DNA of 31,630 bases from JAIRNF01 sp031550925 (GCA_031550925.1 JAVBOE010000086.1:1-31630), one strand, 5' to 3'. Positions 1 through 8,826 are shown, counted from the first letter of the stretch. A program made the numbers and translations. Notes: a model not told the origin generated them from the sequence alone.

Positions 1-938
1 ATATTACTGATGAGGTTATCATGGAATACATAAATAATCAGGACAATAATGAGCATGAAGATGATTTTAGCATCGGCCAATCTTAAGTCGGCTTCAGCCG
101 ATGAATAAATCTTTCGGCTTTTAGCCGAAATGTAGTTTAATAATATCCATTTCAATAATATCCATTTCAACATAAGGGTAATAAAAGCGAGGTAAATCAT
201 ATTTTTGGCCGCTACTACTGTTCTTTCATAGTCTTTAGCTAGCCTTCGGAAGTCTTCTAGCCATGCGAAGGAACGCTCCACAACCCATCGTTTTGGGAGA
301 GGTTTAAACGCTGCTGCGTTGTCCGAGCGTAACGTAATCACCAGCTCATAGCCTAACTCCAGCTTCACTTTCTCAACCAGCTCTCCGCGATAACCGCCGT
401 CTGCATACACCTTGTGCATCCTATCAAACCGCCAGCGAAGCTGGTTTAGCACTCCTAAGGCTGACTTGCTATCATGCCTGTTGGCTGCATGCACATCAAC
501 GGCTAGGAGCAGCCCCTGTGTGTCAGTAGCAATGTGCCGCTTGCGACCCTTTATTTTCTTACCACCATCAAAGCCACGGTCTTCTCCTCCAACTTTAGTC
601 GTCTTAACGCTCTGCGAGTCAATAATTCCAACGCTTGGTGAAGGATGTCGCCCACGTTTGGCGCGCAACCGATTTCTCAGTACCTCGTGTACCTCCTCCA
701 GCGTTCCATCGCTGCTCCACTTGCGGAAGTAGTAGTATACCAGCTCCCATTTCGGAAAGTCTGATGGAAGCATGCGCCACTGACAGCCCGTCCTTAGCAG
801 GTAGAAAATGGCATCGAAAACTCCTTTCAGCGAACGCTGTCGCTTGCGGTTATCACCAATTATGCTTACTATTGTTTCGTACTGGCTTTCGGTTAGGTTG
901 GTAGCGTAATTTTGCATCTTTAACGGCTTGGTAACCAT
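1..938 (-). CDS. IS5-family transposase, 3' end abnormal (no stop within the window)
   Basis: From ATG at 938 the minus strand encodes an uninterrupted DDE transposase starting MVTKPLKMQNYATNLTESQY; a second in-frame ATG is at 917. It has the IS5-type N-terminal region (GCQWRMLPSDFPKW, about residues 51-64), first catalytic Asp in IIDSQS (D107), second in YADGGYRG (D180) and Glu in RWVVERSFAWLEDFRR (E221), with the K/R residues usual for the Y-2-R-3-E-6-K signature. Homology seems to end near LAFITLMLK (about position 165). Beyond that the frame runs through a tandem 15-bp duplication and the flanking palindromes to the window edge without a stop. The normal C-terminus and left end therefore seem to be lost. 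The enzyme would act on the element's terminal inverted repeats. The catalytic core looks intact, but mobility is doubtful. Confidence 0.8.
   Translation of the reverse strand, partial: MVTKPLKMQNYATNLTESQYETIVSIIGDNRKRQRSLKGVFDAIFYLLRTGCQWRMLPSDFPKWELVYYYFRKWSSDGTLEEVHEVLRNRLRAKRGRHPSPSVGIIDSQSVKTTKVGGEDRGFDGGKKIKGRKRHIATDTQGLLLAVDVHAANRHDSKSALGVLNQLRWRFDRMHKVYADGGYRGELVEKVKLELGYELVITLRSDNAAAFKPLPKRWVVERSFAWLEDFRRLAKDYERTVVAAKNMIYLAFITLMLKWILLKWILLNYISAKSRKIYSSAEADLRLADAKIIFMLIIVLIIYVFHDNLISN
3..86 (+). CDS. C-terminal fragment, possible IS200/IS605-type (TnpA/RAYT-like) transposase
   Basis: This is a reading frame open from the window edge to a TAA at 84-86, giving 27 residues that end in EYINNQDNNEHEDDFSIGQS. 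A YI-x-NQ motif near the C-terminus is common in Y1-type transposases of the IS200/IS605 and REP-associated (RAYT) families, which cut and join single-stranded DNA at hairpins. Two palindromes follow directly at 88-101 and 112-130, as expected for the right end of such an element. The catalytic HUH and tyrosine motifs would lie outside the window, so the family is an inference from a short tail. The opposite strand is also open here as an extension of the IS5-family transposase frame. The fragment could be chance. Confidence 0.35.
   Translation: MTDEVIMEYINNQDNNEHEDDFSIGQS
71..141. repeat. Palindromes behind the putative transposase tail (REP-like or IS right end)
   Basis: Two related hairpins lie in a row. 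The first is TCGGCT/AGCCGA with a 2-nt loop (88-101), and it can alternatively pair as CATCGGC (71-77) with GCCGATG (97-103). The second is TTTCGGCT/AGCCGAAA with a TTT loop (112-130). The segment 106-141 recurs at 1011-1046 with a single C-to-T change. Such hairpins are recognised by IS200/IS605 or RAYT transposases. That link is inferred from position only. Confidence 0.6.
141..170. repeat. 15-bp tandem duplication at the IS5-family left junction
   Basis: TAATATCCATTTCAA occurs twice in a row exactly where the transposase loses homology with its family. In the minus-strand frame it duplicates the residues LKWIL. It looks like a slippage or repair scar at a damaged transposon end. Confidence 0.75.
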
Positions 939-1010
939 AAAGATATATAAATAATCGCTATTAAACAATTGATCGTCAGTATTTTATATTAAATATTTTT
1001 AAACAGACTC
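142..1010 (-). mobile_element. IS5-family insertion sequence, left end missing
   Basis: The right end is a plausible terminal inverted repeat finishing at 1010; read inward on the minus strand it begins GAGTCTGTTTAAAAATATT. No partner of this sequence is seen at the left, where the transposase frame instead meets two tandem copies of TAATATCCATTTCAA and then a palindromic repeat. The base after the right end (1011) starts a 36-nt sequence that also occurs at 106-141. The element sits 175 bp upstream of the susC start codon, so it may have altered control of that operon. The left boundary given is approximate. Confidence 0.65.
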
Positions 1011-1046
1011 TAAATCTTTTGGCTTTTAGCCGAAATGTAGTTTAAT
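1011..1046. repeat. Second copy of the 36-nt palindromic repeat
   Basis: This copy matches 106-141 at 35 of 36 positions and abuts the IS5-family right end without a gap. The single change (T at 1020 for C at 115) turns one C-G pair of the stem into a G-U pair. The two copies flank the insertion sequence as direct repeats, far longer than an IS5-family target duplication. Confidence 0.75.
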
Positions 1047-1184
1047 TTGTGCATATATGCATTAAAAAATATAAATTTGACGTGTTTTACACTAATATGT
1101 ATTGATTATGTGGCATTAACAATAATATATACCTTAACTACAATTAATTATGAACCTAATTATGAACTTAAATTAATTAGAAGT

Positions 1185-4100
1185 ATGAAAAAAACTAACT
1201 CAATTTATGTAGGAAGATGGTCTAAATACAAAATATTTGTATTAGCCTTTCTTTTTATGTTTGTTCAAAGTTCTGCTATCTTCGCTCAAAACATTACCGT
1301 AAAAGGTACTGTTAAGGATAGCTATGGGACCGCTCTTCCAGGTGTTTTCGTTAGTGAGAAAAATGGAAGTGCAACGACTAGTTCAGCTGCTGATGGTAGT
1401 TACCAAATCACAGTTGCACCTAATGCAACTCTTGTGTTTACATTTATTGGAATGCAAACACAAGAAGTACCTGTTAATAACCGTGCTATTCTTGAGATAG
1501 TGCTGGATGATGATGCGCAAATGCTACAAGAATCAGTGGCCGTTGGTTATGGAGTGCAGAAAAAGTCGAGCTTAACTGCAGCGGTAGCTACAGTTGATAC
1601 GAAAGTTCTAGAGTCTAGACCTATTCCAGATGTTGGACGCGGTTTGCAGGGAACGACCCCTGGTTTAACGATTACTATACCAAGTGGTGAAGTTGGTTCC
1701 GACCCTGTTATCAGAATTCGTGGACAGATAGGTTCTTTAGAATCTACAAATAACGCTCCGCTAATCCTTTTGGATAATGTTGAGATTCCTTCGCTTCAGA
1801 TGGTTAACACCGACGATATAGAATCTATCTCTATTCTCAAAGATGCTGCAGCTGCTTCAATCTACGGAACAAAAGGTGCTTATGGGGTAGTTCTTATCAC
1901 AACAAAAAAAGGATCTAGGACTGAAAGCGTTAGCGTTTCGTATACCGGAAGCCTGTCTTTCCAGAACATCTCAAAAAAGATGGAAATGGCTCAGCTCGAA
2001 GGCATGGAGTACTCCGTGCTTGCTATGGAGCGTGCTAAAGCTACTGTTGCCGGTGCTTTTATTTATGTTTCGCGTGAGGGCTACGAAAAAGCGGTAACAT
2101 GGAACCAAAAATATGCCGGTAAGATTGGAAAGAACGATCCTTACACATTTGGACGTGACTGGTATAGAGATGCCAATGGTCGCAAGATAGGTTTAAGAAC
2201 TTATGACCCCTATGATTATATGATTAGAGAGTGGGCGCCAACACAAGAGCATAAATTATCTATAAACGGTAAAAGTGGTAGTACAAGTTATATATTAAGT
2301 GCTAGTTATCTGGATCAATCGGGTATCATTAAGCCGTCTAAATCGGATGATTTTAAACGCTATAACGGCAGGGTACATGTCAGTACAGACGTTAACAAGT
2401 GGTTAAGCGTATATGGCGGTGCTCTTTATTCAAGACGCGTTAAAGAGTATGCTTATGCAACTAACTCAACTACAGCCGACCCTTGGCTATACTTGTATCG
2501 TTGGGCATCTACATACCCAATGGGTGAAGATAACTATGGAAATCCTATAAGAAGTCCATACTTTGAGATGGGTGCTGCAAATACTGCATATCAAGAAACA
2601 TCTTATGCATCTATGAATGCAGGAATAACTATAACACCATTGAAGGATTGGAAGGTTATGCTTGATTACACATGGGCAGATCAGAATTATACCAATAAGC
2701 GTCCCGGAACACGCTTTACTGCAGCTGATACATGGGTAGGTCCTGTGGTAGATAACTATGCCGATGGTACTGCTAAATATGTAAATGATAACGGAGATGT
2801 GGTAGATGCCTCTACACCTGGTGCTATACGTGCTTATAAGTTAAACTACTACACGTATACGGCTGAAGGGGCAAATCCCGACCATGTTTATCAACGCTCT
2901 CAGAGAGACAGGCGTAGTACGCTTCAGCTTAAATCGACCTATGATTGGCAAATTAACGATGACCATGGATTGAACTTCCTGGTCGGAATGGAGCGTATTG
3001 CTTATGAGTATACCATGCACTGGAACCAAACAACTAAGCTTGTTGACTACGAAAACCCACAATTCGACCTGGCAACAGGTACTCAAACCGGAAGTGGCGA
3101 TGAATATTGGGATGCTCTGTTAGGATTCTTTGGCCGCGTTAACTATAACTTCAGAGAAAAATATTTATTAGAAGCAAACTTAAGGTATGATGGTACATCT
3201 AAGTTCCCTAGCGGTCTGCAATGGCGTTTATTCCCATCTGTTTCTGCTGGTTGGCGTGTTACGCAAGAGCCTTGGATGGAATGGAGCCGCGACTATTTAC
3301 CATCGCTAAAGCTTCGCGGTTCGTATGGAGTAATCGGAGACCAGTCTGTTCCCAACAGCTTATATATCCCAACCATGGGAGGTGGTACCACAAACTGGTT
3401 AATAGGTTCTGAAAAACTATTCAGATTCACAACCCCCAGTGCTGTTTCTCCGTCTGTTACCTGGCAGGAAATGAAAACCCTAGACTTAGGTCTTGAAGCC
3501 CGCTTCTTAAGAAACGGAGCATTGGGCCTTACGTTTAACTGGTACCAGAAAGATCTGGATAACATGATCGTTCCTCAGGAAGGTATCCCTGCAACATTCG
3601 GAGCCACCGCGGCAAAGAGCAACTACGGTTCATTCAGAACAAGAGGTATAGAGCTTGAGCTTGATTATAGCCATCGTTTTGATTTTGGGTTGGGCATGAA
3701 CTTTAAGGCAACACTTAGCGACTATACGACTAAGGTTACAGCGTATGGATCAACCACCAGCGTTGATGACTGGTATGTAGGTAAAACTTACGGAGAAATT
3801 TGGGGGTTTGAAACAGACAGATTATATCAAGCGAGTGACTTTGCTTATAATGCAAGTGGAAACTTGATTCAAATAACCAAGGGCAGCTATAAGATTAACC
3901 AGCTGACAGATCCTAATGCCCCAACTCAAGGTTTTATGCAGAGTGGAAACTTCTATTATGGTCCTGGAGATGTTAAGTACAAAGATTTAGATGGTAGCGG
4001 TGAAATTAATGACGGATCAAGAACACTATCGGACCATGGCGACATGAAGATTATTGGTAATTCTACTCCTCGCTATGAGTATTCTTTTACTGTTGGAGCA

Positions 4101-4613
4101 GATTATAAAGGTTTTGACCTGAACGTATTTATGCAAGGTGTTGGTAAAAGAGATGTATGGGGAGAAGGGTTCTTAGCCATCCCTGGTTTCAACTCAGCCG
4201 ATGGTGCTATGCCTGCTGCTTTTGCAAAAGATTTCTGGAGAGAGGATCGTACAAGTGCTAAATATCCAAGACCATGGAACTTAGGTGGAAGCATGCCTAG
4301 CCCTAATAATAAGTACAATACTGCAACGCAATCGGGCTATCTGTTAAACATGGCTTACTTCAGGATTAAGAATATTACTGTAGGTTATACGTTGCCTCAA
4401 AGCCTATTAAGCAAGGTTAATATTAGCAAGCTTCGTGTATACGTGTCGTTAGAAAACTTCTTCACGTTCGACCATTTGGGTGATCTTCCTATTGATCCGG
4501 AAGCAATTTCAGGATATTCAATGTGGAATACAGATAACTATAACTCCGGTCGTACAGGTGTTGGAGTGCCAACGTATAAAACTGTATCAATGGGTATTCA
4601 ACTAAACTTCTAA
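1185..4613 (+). CDS. SusC/RagA-family TonB-dependent outer-membrane transporter
   Basis: The frame is open further upstream, but the ATG at 1185 is preferred because it gives a normal signal peptide: MKKTNSIYVGRWSKYK followed by a hydrophobic stretch ending IFAQ (cleavage near residue 34). The mature protein begins with a carboxypeptidase-regulatory-like domain (about 36-122, ITVKGTVKDSYG...), then the TonB plug (LQESVAVGYG..., LKDAAAASIYG near residue 220) and a long beta-barrel ending in the aromatic FNF-type C-terminus QLNF. The length, 1142 residues, is normal for the family. These proteins import large ligands such as glycans or peptides with a SusD lipoprotein lid; the substrate cannot be read from the sequence. 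susD follows after 19 bp. No glycosidase, peptidase or regulator accompanies the pair here. Confidence 0.95.
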   Translation: MKKTNSIYVGRWSKYKIFVLAFLFMFVQSSAIFAQNITVKGTVKDSYGTALPGVFVSEKNGSATTSSAADGSYQITVAPNATLVFTFIGMQTQEVPVNNRAILEIVLDDDAQMLQESVAVGYGVQKKSSLTAAVATVDTKVLESRPIPDVGRGLQGTTPGLTITIPSGEVGSDPVIRIRGQIGSLESTNNAPLILLDNVEIPSLQMVNTDDIESISILKDAAAASIYGTKGAYGVVLITTKKGSRTESVSVSYTGSLSFQNISKKMEMAQLEGMEYSVLAMERAKATVAGAFIYVSREGYEKAVTWNQKYAGKIGKNDPYTFGRDWYRDANGRKIGLRTYDPYDYMIREWAPTQEHKLSINGKSGSTSYILSASYLDQSGIIKPSKSDDFKRYNGRVHVSTDVNKWLSVYGGALYSRRVKEYAYATNSTTADPWLYLYRWASTYPMGEDNYGNPIRSPYFEMGAANTAYQETSYASMNAGITITPLKDWKVMLDYTWADQNYTNKRPGTRFTAADTWVGPVVDNYADGTAKYVNDNGDVVDASTPGAIRAYKLNYYTYTAEGANPDHVYQRSQRDRRSTLQLKSTYDWQINDDHGLNFLVGMERIAYEYTMHWNQTTKLVDYENPQFDLATGTQTGSGDEYWDALLGFFGRVNYNFREKYLLEANLRYDGTSKFPSGLQWRLFPSVSAGWRVTQEPWMEWSRDYLPSLKLRGSYGVIGDQSVPNSLYIPTMGGGTTNWLIGSEKLFRFTTPSAVSPSVTWQEMKTLDLGLEARFLRNGALGLTFNWYQKDLDNMIVPQEGIPATFGATAAKSNYGSFRTRGIELELDYSHRFDFGLGMNFKATLSDYTTKVTAYGSTTSVDDWYVGKTYGEIWGFETDRLYQASDFAYNASGNLIQITKGSYKINQLTDPNAPTQGFMQSGNFYYGPGDVKYKDLDGSGEINDGSRTLSDHGDMKIIGNSTPRYEYSFTVGADYKGFDLNVFMQGVGKRDVWGEGFLAIPGFNSADGAMPAAFAKDFWREDRTSAKYPRPWNLGGSMPSPNNKYNTATQSGYLLNMAYFRIKNITVGYTLPQSLLSKVNISKLRVYVSLENFFTFDHLGDLPIDPEAISGYSMWNTDNYNSGRTGVGVPTYKTVSMGIQLNF

Positions 4614-4632
4614 TAAATAAATTTATTCGACT

Positions 4633-6486
4633 ATGAAAAAAAGTATTCTTATAATATTTTCCATTGTTGTTGCGCTGACTTTTACCAGCTGCGATGATTT
4701 TTTGGACAGACCGCCGTTAACAACAGGAACGGATGATAACTATTGGACATCAGAGACTACGGTTCGTTTGTTTGTCAATGGTTTTTACGAAAACTACTTT
4801 ACCGGTTATAACACTGCCTGGGGTACAGCTTATGCACCATTGCGCGGTTACAATTTCAGCGATGATTACCTTTCTACCGGTAAGCAGTCTAGCTTCGAAA
4901 CACAGGCACCTTCTTCAAGATTCAGTACATCAGAAACGCCTACCATGTTAACTCAATATTCTGGTCCTAGCTGGAATTTTGCATGGGTAAGGAAGTCTAA
5001 CCTACTTATTGAAAGGTTAGCAACAATGAAAGATGAAGGTAAATTTACAAACGATGAGCAGTATCTCCACTGGAATGCTGTAGGTCGCTTCTTTAGAGGT
5101 TTTGAGTATAGTAGGTTAGTTAGCGTTTTTGGCGATGTTCCATACTACGACCAAGTTCTTGAAGAAACAGATAAAGACCTGCTATTTAAGGATAGAGACG
5201 ATAGAACAGCCATAATGGATAAGGTTTATGACGACTTTGTGTATACATTGGCTAACATGCGCCTGTCTGATGGCGGTTCTTCTCAGTACTTAAACAGATA
5301 TATTGCGGCAGCTTTTATTTCTCGACTTATGCTATTTGAAGGTACTTGGCAAAAATATCATTTAAATAATAATGAAAAGGCAAAGAAGTATCTGGAGCTG
5401 GCTGTTGTTGCTGGTGATCTTGTAATTGGCTCCGGTAAATGGACATGCTCTAAACGTGATTTCCGTTCGCTTTTTGGAGAGCTGAATGATCTTACCGGTC
5501 ATCCGGAAGTTCTTATGGCTAGGCACTATGATAATGCACAAGCTGTACGCCACCACGTTGCCTCTTATTCTAACTTGACCGAAAGCCAAACTCCTTCAGC
5601 TAACCTGGATTTGGCAAAATCGTTTATCTGTACTGATGGGCAACCATATAAACTATCGTCTGTTGCAAGTGCAACAGATCTTAGTATTGCCGGTCTTGTT
5701 GCTAGCCGCGACTCTCGTTTTGAGGCAACTTTCTGGGATAAGGTTAGGATACAAGCGGCAGGATTACTTTACTCTGTTAAGTTTATTGATCGTATTGGAC
5801 CTACCTATGCAGCAAGTGGTACATATCCTTCTCAGTATGGATCAAACACTAATACTAACGACTATCCGGTTATGCGATATGCCGAGGTTGTTTTGAACTG
5901 GATAGAGGCTAAAGCCGAGCTTGAAACTTTAGGAGGTGTCGCTGTTGCACAGACAGATATAAATAAATCGATTAACGAAGTTCGTCACCGTCCTGTGGCA
6001 GAAGCTGCTATGCAAAAAGGTGTTGTACAGACGGCGGACTTGGTTTTAAGTGCAATTCCGGATGATCCTGATCGTGATGCAGATGTTTCTCCTCTACTTT
6101 GGGAAATTCGTCGCGAGCGTCGTATGGAGTTTTTCTTTGAGCATACCCGTCTATTAGACATTAAGCGTTGGAATAAGATTAACTATATGGATTATTCTGC
6201 TTATCCGGACAAAATGCTTGGTCCTTGGGTTGATTTCCCTACAGAATATCCAGCTTGGTTAGTTCCTGACAAGCAAGGTGGCAAGTTAAAGGTTGTAAAA
6301 GCTGATGGAACAGTTGTTACTTATGATGGGACAAATGCTGCAGACATGGTTGGCTTCTATGTACCGGAAAATGCATCAAACAGAGATGCTTTTACAGATA
6401 GAGTTTATCTGGCACCTGTTGGATTGCAACAGATCAGCCAATACAAGGATAAAGGTTATACGCTAACTCAAACTCCCGGATGGTAA
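4633..6486 (+). CDS. SusD/RagB-family outer-membrane nutrient-binding lipoprotein
   Basis: The protein has 617 residues. The N-terminus MKKSILIIFSIVVALTFTSC is a lipoprotein signal with the acylated cysteine at residue 20, followed by DDFLDRPP, the common start of SusD proteins. The central part has the tetratricopeptide-like helices of the family (WNFAWVRKSNLLIERL, FFRGFEYSRLVSVFGDVPYY), and the C-terminal half has LLWEIRRERRMEFFFEHTRLLDIKRW, the strongly conserved SusD motif. It forms the surface lid of the transporter encoded just upstream and is surely co-transcribed with it. The ligand is unknown. Confidence 0.95.
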   Translation: MKKSILIIFSIVVALTFTSCDDFLDRPPLTTGTDDNYWTSETTVRLFVNGFYENYFTGYNTAWGTAYAPLRGYNFSDDYLSTGKQSSFETQAPSSRFSTSETPTMLTQYSGPSWNFAWVRKSNLLIERLATMKDEGKFTNDEQYLHWNAVGRFFRGFEYSRLVSVFGDVPYYDQVLEETDKDLLFKDRDDRTAIMDKVYDDFVYTLANMRLSDGGSSQYLNRYIAAAFISRLMLFEGTWQKYHLNNNEKAKKYLELAVVAGDLVIGSGKWTCSKRDFRSLFGELNDLTGHPEVLMARHYDNAQAVRHHVASYSNLTESQTPSANLDLAKSFICTDGQPYKLSSVASATDLSIAGLVASRDSRFEATFWDKVRIQAAGLLYSVKFIDRIGPTYAASGTYPSQYGSNTNTNDYPVMRYAEVVLNWIEAKAELETLGGVAVAQTDINKSINEVRHRPVAEAAMQKGVVQTADLVLSAIPDDPDRDADVSPLLWEIRRERRMEFFFEHTRLLDIKRWNKINYMDYSAYPDKMLGPWVDFPTEYPAWLVPDKQGGKLKVVKADGTVVTYDGTNAADMVGFYVPENASNRDAFTDRVYLAPVGLQQISQYKDKGYTLTQTPGW

Positions 6487-6513
6487 TAAACTATCGATTT
6501 AAAGATTAAGTCA

Positions 6514-6554
6514 TATACAAGAAGCAGCCTCATAACGAGGCTGCTTTTTGTATA
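6514..6554. terminator. Bidirectional terminator between susD and hutI
   Basis: An 18-bp stem, TATACAAGAAGCAGCCTC (6514-6531) with GAGGCTGCTTTTTGTATA (6537-6554), closes a 5-nt loop. One pair is G-U in RNA; the rest are perfect. T-rich sequence inside the arms and its place between two convergent genes suit termination from both sides. Confidence 0.85.
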
Positions 6555-6575
6555 CAATAGCTATAAGCTTTAACA

Positions 6576-7817
6576 CTAAACTTTTTTCCCGTTTAGAATA
6601 ACCGTATCTACTAGCCTTGCGGTATATGCGTACGGCATAAACTCGTATGATGGAATTGGCTTTGTAATGTAAACATTAGCAATTTTACCCTTAGCAATGC
6701 TTCCATGTGTATCGCTAATGCCTATAGCGTAGGCGGCGTTTATAGTCGCGGCGTTTATTGCCTCTTCAGGTAGCATACGCATCCTAATACATGCAAGCGA
6801 TAGAATAAACTTCATATCACCCGATGGTGAAGAACCGGGGTTATAGTCGGAAGCCAGGGCGAGTGGCAATCCAGCATCCATCATCTTACGCACAGGTGGG
6901 TACTCCATACCCAGAAAGAACGCTGCTCCGGGTAGAATGGTAGGCATAGTTTCGGAGCCAAGAAGGCATTGTATTTCTTCTGTTCCAGTAAACTCAAGGT
7001 GGTCGACAGAAAGAGCTCCGTATTTTACACCAGCCTGAATGCCTCCCGAGTAGGCCAGCTCGTTAGCATGAATTTTTGCTCTTAGCCCATACTTCATACC
7101 GGCCATAAGTATTCGCTCGGTTTCTTCTACGGTAAAGAAGCCCTCATCACAAAATACATCTACATAATCTGCTAAGTCTTCGCTAGCTACCATCGGTATC
7201 ATTTCGTGGATAATTAGCTCTACGTATTCGCCTTGTCTATCTTTATATTCGACAGGTACAGCGTGCGCACCCAAGAATGTAGCTTTAATGGTAATGGGCG
7301 TATTCTCTTTTAGCCTGCGGATAACTCTTAGCATCTTCAGCTCATCTTCGGTTGTAAGACCATAGCCGCTTTTTATCTCTACGGCACCCGTTCCCAGGCT
7401 GATAATCTCGTTAACTCTAGCCAGCGATTGTTCGTAAAGCTCTTCTTCGCTAGTATTATGTAGCAGCTTAGCGGAGTTTAATATACCACCGCCTCGCTTA
7501 GCAATTTCCTCGTATGATAGACCGCGAATTTTATCTATGTACTCAATCTCTCGACTACCGGCATATACAAGGTGGGTATGCGGGTCGCAGAATGATGGGA
7601 ACACCATGCATCCTGTAGCATCTATCTGTTCTATATCTGCTGATTTCAGCTGCTCCGGCAGGTTTGGCATAGTACCAAAATCGGCGATCTTATCGTTGTC
7701 TATTAGCAGGTAGGCGTTATCTATGGTACTTAGCGATGCCATATCTTTTCCGGCTATCATGGCTCTAGGGATATCCTCTACCTGTACCAGCTTCTTTATA
7801 TTCTTTATCAGTAACAT
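6576..7817 (-). CDS. hutI: Imidazolonepropionase
   Basis: This 413-residue protein catalyses the third step of histidine degradation: hydrolysis of 4-imidazolone-5-propanoate to N-formimidoyl-L-glutamate. It is a cytosolic amidohydrolase. Visible metal ligands and motifs are DPHTHLVYAG (H80, H82), KIHANELAYSGG, SVDHLEFTG and LASDYNPGSSPSG. The glycine-rich RGGGIL loop and the motif AVEIKSGYGL are typical of HutI. Length is normal. The other hut genes (hutH, hutU, formiminotransferase) are not next to it, so the pathway must be encoded elsewhere or be incomplete. A perfect -7 box lies 27-34 bp upstream of the start codon. Confidence 0.95.
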   Translation of the reverse strand: MLLIKNIKKLVQVEDIPRAMIAGKDMASLSTIDNAYLLIDNDKIADFGTMPNLPEQLKSADIEQIDATGCMVFPSFCDPHTHLVYAGSREIEYIDKIRGLSYEEIAKRGGGILNSAKLLHNTSEEELYEQSLARVNEIISLGTGAVEIKSGYGLTTEDELKMLRVIRRLKENTPITIKATFLGAHAVPVEYKDRQGEYVELIIHEMIPMVASEDLADYVDVFCDEGFFTVEETERILMAGMKYGLRAKIHANELAYSGGIQAGVKYGALSVDHLEFTGTEEIQCLLGSETMPTILPGAAFFLGMEYPPVRKMMDAGLPLALASDYNPGSSPSGDMKFILSLACIRMRMLPEEAINAATINAAYAIGISDTHGSIAKGKIANVYITKPIPSYEFMPYAYTARLVDTVILNGKKV

Positions 7818-8114
7818 CTGTAGTATATTAGTAAGTAATAGTGCAAAGTTAGTGAAAATGTGCCGGTATAGCTAGCTATTTTGGCTGATGTGCCCTACAA
7901 GCCATCTTGAAGGTTTTTATGGGATCAAACGGGGTATTTTGTCTATTGTGGCATTTTTAGTATTTCTGATGCTTTTATCAAACAAGTGCAACAGCTTCAT
8001 ATTTTTGAACTTGACCTGTTCAGGTGAACTCCAACCTCATCCATAGCAAGGTAACCTGACTTAGGCAGGAATCAGGCCTTTCTTACACCCTTTGCTATTC
8101 TCATGCTATTCTTG
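7818..8114. other. Intergenic stretch between hutI and the small-gene patch, possible coding remnant
   Basis: About 300 bp with no intact gene. On the minus strand a short open stretch ending at 7917 reads VKFKNMKLLHLFDKSIRN and onward to IDKIPRLIP. It begins after an in-frame stop and has no start, so it may be the tail of a decayed gene; I do not recognise the family. Small palindromes are present, for example ACCTG-TT-CAGGT near 8020. Confidence 0.35.
7844..7851 (-). promoter_or_regulatory. Bacteroidota -7 promoter box for hutI
   Basis: TAACTTTG on the minus strand fits TAnnTTTG. I see no good -33 TTTG at the usual 19-20 bp spacing. Confidence 0.45.
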
Positions 8115-8705
8115 TTAAGCAGAGCAAGCTTCAAATTGGTCGATTATGGTTAGGTACCATTTATTTTTTATGAGCGTTAAATAAAAAACGAATACGTTAG
8201 AGTTCTTTCCTGTCACAATTACCTTGTGGCTTTTCTTTTCAACTTCTCCAAATTTCTTGATTTGGCTGGCAGACCAGCCGGCATCCAAATATTCATTCTC
8301 ATCTTTTGCAATTTCTGACAGCGTTTTGTCTATGGTTGTTGTATCGCAATAAATTCCGGGAGGTTTATTCCATTCTTCATCATCACAGCTAAAGACGGGC
8401 AGCTTTTCAAAATAAATTATATCGCTGGTTGTGATGTCGTATCTAAAAGGCAGATATTCCGGTATAGGATTATCAAACGATATTTTATCAGAAATAAAAA
8501 GATTATCAAATGCTCCTCGTCTGTACAAAAATGCAATTCCAAAATCTTTTTCAATAAGAGTGTTTAGTGTTATTTCATCTTTGTTTTGGTAGGCTTTTAT
8601 GGTTTTTAGAATCGCGTCTGTCAACGATTTATTAGCTTCCTGAGCCTGCAATAAGGCAGGTAGCAAGACCAATAGAACGCCTAATGTGATAAATACTTTT
8701 TTCAT
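8115..8705 (-). CDS. Hypothetical secreted or periplasmic protein
   Basis: This is a protein of 196 residues with a clear signal peptide, MKKVFITLGVLLVLLPALLQA, and a probable cleavage before QEANKS. The mature part starts with a helix (LTDAILKTIKAYQNKDEITL) and ends with beta-strand-like segments (KVIVTGKNSNVFVFYLTLI, KWYLTIIDQ). That order resembles small NTF2-like or lumazine-binding-like folds, but this is only an impression. Three cysteines remain after cleavage. It is the leftmost of three small genes in an AT-rich patch. Function unknown. Confidence 0.75.
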   Translation of the reverse strand: MKKVFITLGVLLVLLPALLQAQEANKSLTDAILKTIKAYQNKDEITLNTLIEKDFGIAFLYRRGAFDNLFISDKISFDNPIPEYLPFRYDITTSDIIYFEKLPVFSCDDEEWNKPPGIYCDTTTIDKTLSEIAKDENEYLDAGWSASQIKKFGEVEKKSHKVIVTGKNSNVFVFYLTLIKNKWYLTIIDQFEACSA

Positions 8706-8771
8706 TACGTGCTTATTTTTTAAAATTTATGTCTGGTTTGTTGTTGACTGCTTGCACTCTTACAAAGGTGT

Positions 8772-8826
8772 ATTTGCAAAGCTGCTTATGTAGCTTTGCA
8801 AATTTAAAATTCCGCCAAACAGGAGT
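8772..8826. repeat. Spacer element A: 12-bp palindrome plus shared motif
   Basis: ATTTGCAAAGCT (8772-8783) pairs perfectly with AGCTTTGCAAAT (8792-8803) around an 8-nt loop. It is followed by the shared segments CAAATTTAAAATT (8799-8811) and a 21-nt motif (8806-8826, core GCCAAACAG). The 21-nt motif matches the next spacer (9213-9233) at 18 of 21 positions. Its place between short same-strand genes resembles the recombination sites between gene cassettes, though it does not fit the standard integron attC boxes well. Confidence 0.6.

Noticed and set aside
412..904. Open frames on the plus strand inside the left-hand mobile element
   Set aside because: They are antisense to the clearly recognisable IS5-family transposase and have no family features.
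1076..1107. TTTG followed by a TA-rich box upstream of susC as promoter
   Set aside because: Spacing and the -7 match are poor, so I could not support a promoter there.
1047..1184. Upstream extension of the susC frame
   Set aside because: It would put 46 residues before a normal signal peptide, so translation from 1185 is preferred.
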